This document shows positions 6,261 through 10,266 of a stretch of 10,266 bases of DNA, in pieces; position 1 is the first letter of the stretch; each line of letters starts with the position of its first letter. The notes beneath the pieces are model-generated. The model did not search any database and was not told the DNA's origin. It was given only the letters and a program-made list of their open reading frames with translations. The stretch is from Candidatus Daviesbacteria bacterium (lineage in GTDB: Bacteria > Patescibacteriota > Microgenomatia > Daviesbacterales > UBA10151): positions 1 through 10,266 of the forward strand of contig JACPEZ010000051.1 of assembly GCA_016183225.1 (NCBI GenBank). Reading direction: 5' to 3'. The translations under genes were made by a program, and so were the position numbers.

Positions 6261-6407
6261 CTACCTTTAATTAGGATAAGATGGAGATGGGATAAATCCG
6301 GTAAACTAAAAGCCATACGTGTAGGCAATAAAAAAGGAGTGGGTGAAAGAAGATACTACAGGGAAGATATTATCGAATTTATAACAAGCCAGAAAGGTAA
6401 CAGTTAA
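6261..6407 (+). pseudogene. Remnant of a MerR/excisionase-type helix-turn-helix protein
   Basis: The plus frame ending at TAA 6405-6407 reads RWDKSGKLKAIRVG...GERRYYREDIIEFI, the second half of a MerR/HTH_17-type DNA-binding domain: the R-W-D-x-x-G-x-L wing start followed by R-x-Y-x-x-x-D-I. The first half (the L-x-x-x-E-A-A-x-x-L-G-V-S helix-turn-helix) is absent. The frame opens only after TAA 6258-6260 and contains no ATG/GTG/TTG before the conserved part. ATG 6281 is out of frame and stops after four codons. I therefore read it as a truncated, probably non-functional regulator or excisionase. Its 3' end is 7 bp from the 3' end of the opposing 191-aa gene. It could still be expressed from a non-standard start, which seems unlikely. 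Confidence 0.65.
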
Positions 6408-6414
6408 ATAAGTT

Positions 6415-6990
6415 TTATGCTTTTGCAAGTCTATCTAAGAAACCTCTGATTTCCTCAACAACTCTATCGGTGTTATCTACAGGATAACAGGAGTCGGGAT
6501 TTTGAGACATTCGTTCAAATAATTTAGCTCCAAAGTATGAAATACGTTGAGGTTGTTGAGCGAACGGATCTTCAGATCCTTCTACGCCACCATAAATTAA
6601 CATTTCCTCGGCGATGTTAGTTGGTTTACCATCCTCATTAACATTAAAACGGGCAATTGCTACGCTGTTATATTCAAGCTCATCTGTCATACAATAAGGT
6701 TGACCTGCAACTTTAAAGATAGGTCTAACTCTATCAACTTTTTCACCTCGGGTAATAGCTTGAGCAGTTCTGTGCTCCGCTAGTTCTCTATAAGCTTTGT
6801 ATTCAGGGCGGTTGCGAACTGTCTGGACTGCTAAAGGTAACAATTCGACAACATTATCATAGATTTCAAGTGGTGTAAGATTTCTACCCGAATCGGGAGC
6901 TTCTTGGTCACTAGGTACTATAACAGCTCTATTACTGCGAAAAAGTCTATATATTTCCTCAATAAAATCGGTATCGTGACCTTCAATCAT
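6415..6990 (-). CDS. Hypothetical protein, 191 aa, no family recognised
   Basis: I do not recognise this protein. It is soluble and acidic, with no signal peptide or membrane segment. The N-terminal part (residues 1-100) looks helical (DTDFIEEIYRLFRSN, LEIYDNVVELLPLAVQTVRNR, YKAYRELAEHRTAQAITRGE). A middle segment looks like beta strands (PIFKVAGQPYCMTDELEYNSVAIARFNV), and the end is helical again (TDRVVEEIRGFLDRLAKA). It is a real gene by length, amino acid composition and a good promoter (TTGCAA, 17 nt, TATAAT) directly upstream. There is no Shine-Dalgarno before ATG 6990, and the predicted start of transcription leaves only about 4-5 nt, so the mRNA may be leaderless. It is convergent with the HTH remnant and lies inside the stretch bounded by two tRNA 3' ends, suggesting accessory origin. 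Confidence 0.7.
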   Translation of the reverse strand: MIEGHDTDFIEEIYRLFRSNRAVIVPSDQEAPDSGRNLTPLEIYDNVVELLPLAVQTVRNRPEYKAYRELAEHRTAQAITRGEKVDRVRPIFKVAGQPYCMTDELEYNSVAIARFNVNEDGKPTNIAEEMLIYGGVEGSEDPFAQQPQRISYFGAKLFERMSQNPDSCYPVDNTDRVVEEIRGFLDRLAKA

Positions 6991-7001
6991 AATTGTGAAG
7001 T

Positions 7002-7030
7002 ATTATACAACAACTGAAGTAGTTTTGCAA
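7002..7030 (-). promoter_or_regulatory. Promoter of the 191-aa hypothetical gene
   Basis: On the minus strand, TTGCAA (7030-7025; 4/6 to -35), an exact 17-nt spacer, then a perfect TATAAT (7007-7002). The expected start is at about 6995, only a few nt before ATG 6990, with no Shine-Dalgarno between, predicting a leaderless transcript. Confidence 0.65.
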
Positions 7031-7129
7031 CTATAGGTCTCTAAAAAGCCACCTATTTATTTTGTCCATGCAACACCTCTAATCCTTAATTTTTCAAAAA
7101 GCATTTTAAAAGGAAGGTGGTGATGACAA

Positions 7130-7300
7130 ATGTTGCCTTTAGATGTAGTCAAAAAATACTATCCTAATGCTTCAGAAGAAGAATTAAAACAAATACAGGA
7201 GTCGGTTTATCTTTTGTGTTGTGGGGTGATGCAATATTTTTATGGGAATGATTGGGAAAAGGATATGGGTGATCCTGATTTAAAAACTGAAGAAGATTGA
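7130..7300 (+). CDS. Small hypothetical protein, 56 aa
   Basis: A short ORF from ATG 7130 to TGA 7298-7300 with a clear ribosome-binding region AGGAAGGTGG (7111-7120), GGTGG ending 9 nt before the ATG. The protein starts with an amphipathic stretch (LDVVKKYYPNASEEELKQIQESVYLL), has a Cys-Cys pair at residues 30-31, then an aromatic patch (MQYFYGNDW) and an acidic tail. I do not recognise the family. The YYPNASEEELKQIQE part suggests a helix-turn-helix-like or adaptor helix pair, but that is only an impression. A weak promoter (TTGTCC 7062-7067, 17 nt, CTTAAT 7085-7090) may serve it. An out-of-frame ATG at 7123 stops early. It lies alone on + between two minus-strand genes in the accessory block. 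Confidence 0.6.
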   Translation: MLPLDVVKKYYPNASEEELKQIQESVYLLCCGVMQYFYGNDWEKDMGDPDLKTEED

Positions 7301-7324
7301 TATATTAATCCAATCATTAGTTCG

Positions 7325-7339
7325 CCGAGCTGAGCTCGG
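7325..7339. repeat. Palindromic hairpin copy A
   Basis: CCGAGC-TGA-GCTCGG, a 6-bp stem with a 3-nt loop. Same arms as copy D. Its right arm overlaps the tRNA-3'-end-like sequence that starts at 7335. Confidence 0.75.
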
Positions 7340-7357
7340 TTCGAATCTTGCGCGGGT
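7335..7357 (+). repeat. Degenerate tRNA 3'-end-like sequence (inverted copy of the tRNA-Lys end)
   Basis: CTCGGTTCGA, then five differences scattered in the 3' T-stem region, then GCGGGT: 18 of 23 positions match the T-arm and acceptor strand of tRNA-Lys (7725-7703 on -). The T-stem no longer pairs well, and no 5' half of a tRNA precedes it, so it is not a functional tRNA. Confidence 0.5.
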
Positions 7358-7363
7358 TGTAGA

Positions 7364-7636
7364 TTAAAGATTTTTGTATCTAACTTCTGTAAGTATATCT
7401 TTAAGCTGTATCTTTAATTCTCCCCGTCCATTTCCGCCTTTTAGATATTTTTCTCTGCGTCTTGCGTCTGATTCTGAAACATACGCTTCGTAGTAAATTA
7501 GCTTTAGAGGCCTTCTGTGTTTTGTTGCTTTGACATATCCTTCAGTATGAGCCTTAAAACGTGAGCGAAGATTATCTGTAAAACCAGTATAAAGTTGTTT
7601 GTCAACTTCGGAAAAAAGAATATAAACGTAATACAT
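7364..7636 (-). CDS. Stand-alone GIY-YIG nuclease
   Basis: A small single-domain endonuclease of the GIY-YIG superfamily, of the short kind often annotated as UvrC-like or UPF0213-like. Seen: MYYVYIL (GIY strand, residues 3-5), YTG (YIG strand, 16-18), NLRSRFKAH with the catalytic Arg of the alpha-1 helix, a conserved LKLIYYEAY strand, and the ESDARRREKYLKG helix carrying the metal-binding Glu and K-G motif. Length (90 aa) is complete for this group. No extra DNA-binding domain is present. The start is ATG 7636; there is no Shine-Dalgarno, and palindrome B ends only 4 nt upstream in the mRNA. Transcription may come by read-through from tRNA-Lys, on the same strand 65 nt upstream. It could be a repair or mobility nuclease; the flanking palindromes favour the second (inference). 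Confidence 0.88.
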   Translation of the reverse strand: MYYVYILFSEVDKQLYTGFTDNLRSRFKAHTEGYVKATKHRRPLKLIYYEAYVSESDARRREKYLKGGNGRGELKIQLKDILTEVRYKNL

Positions 7637-7640
7637 TGTG

Positions 7641-7655
7641 TCGAGCTGAGCTCGA
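7641..7655. repeat. Palindromic hairpin copy B
   Basis: TCGAGC-TGA-GCTCGA, a 6-bp stem with a 3-nt loop, lying 4 nt upstream of the GIY-YIG start codon. Compared with copy A the outermost base pair is changed on both sides (C-G to T-A), so pairing is kept. Confidence 0.75.
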
Positions 7656-7663
7656 TTGTGGTG

Positions 7664-7680
7664 AGCCAGCTGAGCTGGCT
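7664..7680. repeat. Palindromic hairpin copy C
   Basis: AGCCAGC-TGA-GCTGGCT, a 7-bp stem with the same loop as A and B but different arms; every arm change is compensated. GGTG (7660-7663) and CACC (7684-7687) can extend it with a 3-nt bulge. Confidence 0.75.
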
Positions 7681-7682
7681 AT

Positions 7683-7703
7683 TCACCGAGCTTAGCTCGG
7701 TGA
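7683..7703. repeat. Palindromic hairpin copy D, overlapping the tRNA-Lys 3' end
   Basis: Arms TCACCGAGC (7683-7691) and GCTCGGTGA (7695-7703) form 9 bp around TTA. On the minus strand the hairpin begins with the last three bases of the tRNA (TCA), so it sits exactly on the tRNA 3' end, where it could act in 3' processing or termination or mark an insertion junction. Confidence 0.8.
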
Positions 7704-7772
7704 CCCGCCTCGGACTCGAACCGAGAACCAACGCCTTAAAAGGGCGCTGCTCTACCATTGAGCTAGCGGGCC
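7701..7772 (-). tRNA. tRNA-Lys (UUU)
   Basis: Cloverleaf on the minus strand. The acceptor GGCCCGC (7772-7766) pairs with GCGGGTC (7708-7702) with one G-U. The D-arm is GCTC-AATGGTA-GAGC. The anticodon stem GCGCC/GGCGT encloses loop CTTTTAA (7742-7736), giving anticodon TTT at 7740-7738. The T-arm is CTCGG-TTCGAGT-CCGAG. The discriminator is A (7701); CCA is not encoded. It diverges from the CvpA-CAP gene. Confidence 0.96.
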
Positions 7773-7786
7773 AGCTTTGATATTAT
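7758..7786 (+). promoter_or_regulatory. Possible promoter of the CvpA-CAP operon, -35 inside tRNA-Lys
   Basis: TTGAGC (7758-7763; 4/6 to TTGACA), an exact 17-nt spacer, then TATTAT (7781-7786; 5/6). The predicted start at about 7793 is at the ATG (7794), and no Shine-Dalgarno is present, so the mRNA would be leaderless. The -35 box lies in the conserved D-stem of the opposing tRNA-Lys gene. Confidence 0.45.
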
Positions 7787-7787
7787 A
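7782..7787 (-). promoter_or_regulatory. -10 box of the tRNA-Lys promoter
   Basis: Minus-strand TATAAT (7787-7782), perfect, 9 nt before the mature tRNA 5' end. The best -35 at 17 nt is TTTAAT (7810-7805), only 3/6, inside the start of the CvpA-CAP gene. It overlaps the plus-strand TATTAT box, so the two promoters probably compete. Confidence 0.55.
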
Positions 7788-7793
7788 TTACAT

Positions 7794-8756
7794 ATGGATT
7801 TGGGATTAAACTGGGTGGATTTGGTGATTATAGCGGCCCTTTTTATATTTATCCTTGATGCCCTGGGCCGGCCTTTAATTTTGGAACTGCTGGATTTTTT
7901 AAGTTTCCTGCTGGCCCTTTTTGTATCATTCCGTTATTACAACCTGCCTGCCCGATTGATAGAAAACCAATTCCAGATAGCTCACGGGTTATCTTTAGTT
8001 CTTGGTTTTTTTCTGATGTGGTTTGTTTCCGAGGCCATTTTCTTTGCTTTGGTTAGATTAATACTGCCCAGGATTCCCCTTATTAAGATTCCTTTTTCCA
8101 GGATTTTATCCGTGATACCGGCTTTTTTGCGGGGTCTGATTTTTGTTTCCCTGACTTTGGTGCTTTTGGCCACTTTTCCTGTCCAGCCATCTATTAAAAA
8201 AGCTGTCCAAAGTTCCAGACTTGGCAGCGTTATTTTAAAAAATGCCTACCGTCTGGAAGCTCCTGTCAAACAAGTTTTCGGCGGGGTGGCCAATGATACT
8301 TTAACCTTTTTGACTATTAAACCAAAGACTAATGAACGGGTTAATCTGGGTTTCCAAACTAATGAAATCAAGATTGATCCGGAAGCAGAACAGGCTATGA
8401 CTTCCTTGGTAAATCAGGAAAGAACTAAAAGAGGTTTAAAAGCTTTAATTTTTGATGCCAAACTGCGTGATATAGGCAGAGCTCATAGCGAAGATATGAT
8501 AAAAAGAGGTTATTTTTCCCATTTTTCTCCTGAAGGAAAAAATGTGGCAGATCGGGCAGCAGAGGCGGGGGTGGATTTTCTGGTGATTGGGGAAAATCTG
8601 GCTTATGCCCCATCTCTTGATCTGGCTCATCAGGGTTTGATGAACTCGGAGGGACATAGAGCTAATATTTTATCTGAAGATTACGGTAAAATTGGAATAG
8701 GGGTGGTGGATGGCGGCATTTACGGCAAACTGTTTACCCAGGTCTTTACCAACTAA
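7794..8756 (+). CDS. CvpA-family membrane domain fused to extracellular CAP domain
   Basis: A 320-residue fusion. The N-terminal half resembles the CvpA (colicin V production) membrane family: four hydrophobic segments at roughly residues 5-25, 32-48, 64-90 and 104-128. A linker (130-190) leads to a CAP/SCP-like domain (about 195-320). The CAP signatures are clear: VNQERTKRGLKAL, AHSEDM (H231), SHFSPEGKNVADR (H243), IGENLAYAP (E267), NSEGHRANIL (H288), IGIGVV and a closing TQVFT strand, so the four usual pocket residues (two His, Glu, His) are present. The CAP domain should face outside the cell; function of bacterial CAP proteins is mostly unknown (adhesion, hydrolase or peptidase roles are proposed). 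ATG 7794 has no Shine-Dalgarno and lies at the predicted transcription start. First gene of a tight operon; its stop overlaps the next start (TAATG). Confidence 0.9.
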   Translation: MDLGLNWVDLVIIAALFIFILDALGRPLILELLDFLSFLLALFVSFRYYNLPARLIENQFQIAHGLSLVLGFFLMWFVSEAIFFALVRLILPRIPLIKIPFSRILSVIPAFLRGLIFVSLTLVLLATFPVQPSIKKAVQSSRLGSVILKNAYRLEAPVKQVFGGVANDTLTFLTIKPKTNERVNLGFQTNEIKIDPEAEQAMTSLVNQERTKRGLKALIFDAKLRDIGRAHSEDMIKRGYFSHFSPEGKNVADRAAEAGVDFLVIGENLAYAPSLDLAHQGLMNSEGHRANILSEDYGKIGIGVVDGGIYGKLFTQVFTN

Positions 8757-9244
8757 TGAAAAAACTTGTTTCTTTTTTAATTTTTGTCCTGCTTTTAGCG
8801 TTTTTTTTAGGATCAAAGAGCAGTCAAGAGCCGAATGAAGGCCCCGGTGTTTTGGTGACTAAAGCAATCGATGGCGATACCGTAGAAATAGAAGGAGGTA
8901 CGAGAGTTCGATATTTGGGAGTTGATACCCCCGAAACCAAGGATCCGCGAAAAAGCGTGGAGTGTTTTGGCAAAGAAGCTTACAATAAAAACAGGGACAT
9001 AGTGGAAGGAAAAAGAGTAATCCTGGAAAAGGATATAACCGATAAGGATAAATACGACAGGCTGCTTAGGTATGTTTATCTGCCGCTTCCGGACAGCTCG
9101 CTCCTTTTTGTCAATGATTACTTGATCAGAACGGGTTTTGCCAAAGTTTTAACCATCCCGCCGGATGTTAAATTTGCCGCCCGGTTTTTGGAAGCGCAAA
9201 CAGAGGCCAGACAGCAAAACATAGGACTTTGGAAGATGTGTTAA
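8756..9244 (+). CDS. Secreted staphylococcal-type nuclease (SNase/thermonuclease)
   Basis: A Ca-dependent sugar-nonspecific nuclease of the SNase family. The N-terminal MKKLVSFLIFVLLLAFFLG (residues 1-19) is a signal peptide or anchor with no lipobox cysteine. The fold starts at AIDGDTVEI (D41, equivalent to Asp21 of S. aureus nuclease), followed by RVRYLGVDTPE (R52, D57, E60 corresponding to Arg35, Asp40, Glu43) and DKYDRLLRYVY (R102 corresponding to Arg87). All catalytic and metal-binding residues are retained. It ends in QNIGLWKMC, the usual family end. 162 aa is a normal length. The ATG overlaps the stop of the CvpA-CAP gene by 1 nt, suggesting translational coupling. A likely role is degradation of external DNA or RNA for nucleotide uptake (inference from location and family). 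Confidence 0.94.
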   Translation: MKKLVSFLIFVLLLAFFLGSKSSQEPNEGPGVLVTKAIDGDTVEIEGGTRVRYLGVDTPETKDPRKSVECFGKEAYNKNRDIVEGKRVILEKDITDKDKYDRLLRYVYLPLPDSSLLFVNDYLIRTGFAKVLTIPPDVKFAARFLEAQTEARQQNIGLWKMC

Positions 9245-9255
9245 ACTTAAGTTAT

Positions 9256-9738
9256 ATGAAGAAGTTTTTAATTCAATTTATCCTGCTCTCGATATTAATT
9301 TTTTTCGCGCTGGCCCTCTATACCAATAAAATACCCACTATTCCTTTTCTTCCCCAGCCTGTTAAAGAAGCGCAAATTATCATTAATGAGTCAAAAATTA
9401 AAGTGGCAGTAGCCGATACCAGGGAAAAAAGGAGCAAGGGTTTAAGCGGCAGAAGCGCTCTGGGAGAGGGTGAAGGCATGCTTTTTATTTTTGAAAAGCC
9501 GGACAAATATCCTTTTTGGATGAAAGGGGTAAGCTTCCCTCTGGATTTTGTCTGGATTAATGGTGAGAAAGTGGTGGATTTTACGGAAAATGTCCCCCCG
9601 CCGGTGGCGGGGTCAAAAGATGCCGATCTTCCCATTTATGTAGCTAAAGAACCAATTGATAAGCTGCTGGAAATTCCCGCCGGTACAGTAGCCAAGTTAA
9701 ATATTAAGACTGGAGACGCCATTAAATTAAGTCAGTAA
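9256..9738 (+). CDS. DUF192 family protein, membrane-anchored or secreted
   Basis: A DUF192 protein, a small extracytoplasmic beta-barrel family of unknown function. An N-terminal hydrophobic segment (residues 4-22, after MKK) acts as signal or anchor, then a proline-rich spacer. The DUF192 core follows: KVAVADTREKRSKGLSGR (family V-x-x-A-x-T-x-x-E-R-x-x-G-L-M-x-R), GEGMLFIFEKPDKYPFWMKG (GMLF...FWMK), FPLDFVWI, VPPP, LLEIPAGTVAKLNIKTGDAIKL. The Met usually after GL is Ser here. I chose ATG 9256 because it opens the signal peptide; a TTG at 9229 would overlap the nuclease gene and add nine polar residues in front. No clear Shine-Dalgarno; 11 nt separate it from the nuclease stop. Third gene of the exported-protein operon. 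Confidence 0.92.
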   Translation: MKKFLIQFILLSILIFFALALYTNKIPTIPFLPQPVKEAQIIINESKIKVAVADTREKRSKGLSGRSALGEGEGMLFIFEKPDKYPFWMKGVSFPLDFVWINGEKVVDFTENVPPPVAGSKDADLPIYVAKEPIDKLLEIPAGTVAKLNIKTGDAIKLSQ

Positions 9739-9739
9739 T

Positions 9740-10266
9740 ATGCTGGAAATTCTGCCCATTAAATTTTTGAGGGACGAGGATGCTTTGATATTCGGTTCTC
9801 TTAACGTAGCACTGGGAAAACTGGCCAGAGCTGGTTTGCCGGTGGCCTCCGGTATAGCAGTGAGCCCTCCTGATCTTCATTTAAAAACGGTCATGGATCA
9901 TTATGACTTTGGCAAAAGGGAAATTTTTGAACAGAGTTTGACTTTAGTTAAAAAGGAAATAGAAAAAACTCCTATTCCTGCGGAGCTGGAAAAAGAAGTC
10001 AAAAAACATGTAAAAAAGATATGGTTGACGCTGCTTTTTGCCTGGCTTGAACAAATTAAGGAAAGATTGTGGAAGGATGGTTTTTATCCGGGTATCACGG
10101 AAGGTCTGGATCCCCGGCTGGTTATTTTTGAAAAAAAGGTTCAGGCCTCTGGATCAGCCTATTTTGATACCCTGCAGGATGATGTGGTGATAAATATTAA
10201 AAAAGGAAAACTTCACCCAAAGGATCTAAAAAAAATCACAGAAATGGTGTCGCTTGCCAATAAAAA
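9740..10266 (+). CDS. PEP synthase / pyruvate phosphate dikinase N-terminal-like protein, 3'-partial
   Basis: The frame is open from ATG 9740, one base after the DUF192 stop, to the window edge (175 codons). Residues 15-45 (ALIFGSLNVALGKLARAGLPVASGIAV) match the opening of PPDK/PEP-synthase ATP-binding domains (G-G-K-x-x-x-L-x-x-L-x-x-A-G-x-P-V-P-x-G-F). Near residue 135 comes KKVQASGSAYFDT, like the Q-x-S-G-V-A-F-T segment, then INIKKGKLHPKDLKKI, like the V-x-x-G-x-x-x-P-x-x-x strand. The distance between the two is much shorter than in true PPDK/PpsA, and the middle (VKKEIEKTP...WLTLLFAWLEQIKERL) looks like a helical insert. It may therefore be a divergent or minimal homologue rather than the central metabolic enzyme. 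Function cannot be fixed from this part. Confidence 0.65.
   Translation, partial: MLEILPIKFLRDEDALIFGSLNVALGKLARAGLPVASGIAVSPPDLHLKTVMDHYDFGKREIFEQSLTLVKKEIEKTPIPAELEKEVKKHVKKIWLTLLFAWLEQIKERLWKDGFYPGITEGLDPRLVIFEKKVQASGSAYFDTLQDDVVINIKKGKLHPKDLKKITEMVSLANK

Larger units (their letters stand above)
7325..7700. mobile_element. Candidate small GIY-YIG element bounded by palindromes at the tRNA-Lys 3' end
   Basis: A stretch of 376 bp contains the GIY-YIG gene and is bounded by near-identical 15-mers CCGAGCTGAGCTCGG (7325-7339) and CCGAGCTTAGCTCGG (7686-7700). In addition, 7335-7357 (+) matches the tRNA-Lys 3' end (7725-7703 on the minus strand) at 18 of 23 positions, so the edges also carry imperfect inverted tRNA-end copies facing inward. 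Whether this unit moves is inference; no target-site duplication could be defined. Confidence 0.4.

Noticed and set aside
7325..7703. CRISPR-like array
   Set aside because: Only four short palindromes with differing arms and uneven spacing; no constant repeat-spacer pattern and no cas genes.
7504..7780. ORFs crossing tRNA-Lys and the palindromes (84 aa on -, 61 aa on +)
   Set aside because: They translate a tRNA gene and hairpins (SSV/ELSS-type repeats come from the palindromes) and have no independent support.
9229..9255. TTG 9229 as the DUF192 protein start
   Set aside because: It would overlap the nuclease gene and put polar residues before a clean MKK-hydrophobic signal segment starting at ATG 9256.

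Overview
The window looks like a piece of a small-genome bacterial chromosome, most likely from the Candidate Phyla Radiation (Patescibacteria), possibly Microgenomates-like. That placement is inference. It rests on very tight gene packing, trimmed versions of conserved proteins (ribosomal protein L19, a lone riboflavin kinase domain, a short UDP-sugar dehydrogenase), a CvpA-CAP fusion, a stand-alone GIY-YIG nuclease and a small DUF2795-like protein. TGA is used as a stop (rplS and the 56-aa ORF), so this is not a UGA-recoded lineage.

Left core block (1-5522): nearly complete dnaE (DNA polymerase III alpha, first few codons off the edge) is followed 1 nt later by a riboflavin-kinase-only protein and then rplS, all on +. 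A short nucleotide-sugar dehydrogenase on - overlaps the rplS stop tail-to-tail. Its promoter region is only 23 bp and appears shared, through a palindromic -10 box, with a divergent NUDIX hydrolase. The NUDIX gene is followed by tRNA-Glu(UUC).

Accessory block (about 5523-7700): this lies between the inward-facing 3' ends of tRNA-Glu (+) and tRNA-Lys (-). In order it holds a GC-rich block of about 330 bp packed with hairpins and no ORF, a DUF2795-like small gene (-), a promoter with an operator-like inverted repeat in its spacer that leads within about 55 nt into an intrinsic terminator (candidate tiny RNA), a broken MerR/excisionase-type HTH gene, an unrecognised 191-aa gene (-) with a clear promoter that predicts a leaderless mRNA, an unrecognised 56-aa gene (+), and a GIY-YIG nuclease gene bracketed by near-identical palindromes and by inverted copies of a tRNA 3' end. 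This is where I would look for something new.

Right block (7701-10266): tRNA-Lys(UUU) is divergent from a tight + operon encoding a CvpA-CAP membrane/extracellular fusion, a secreted staphylococcal-type nuclease (TAATG overlap), a membrane-anchored DUF192 protein, and the start of a protein resembling the N-terminal part of PEP synthase / pyruvate phosphate dikinase that runs off the edge. The first three products are exported or surface-anchored, which would suit scavenging by a host-dependent or nutrient-poor cell (inference).

Several genes (sugar dehydrogenase, NUDIX, 191-aa protein, CvpA-CAP) have a promoter -10 box placed so that transcription would begin at or within a few bases of the start codon. 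Others (riboflavin kinase, DUF2795-like, 56-aa ORF) have recognisable Shine-Dalgarno sequences.
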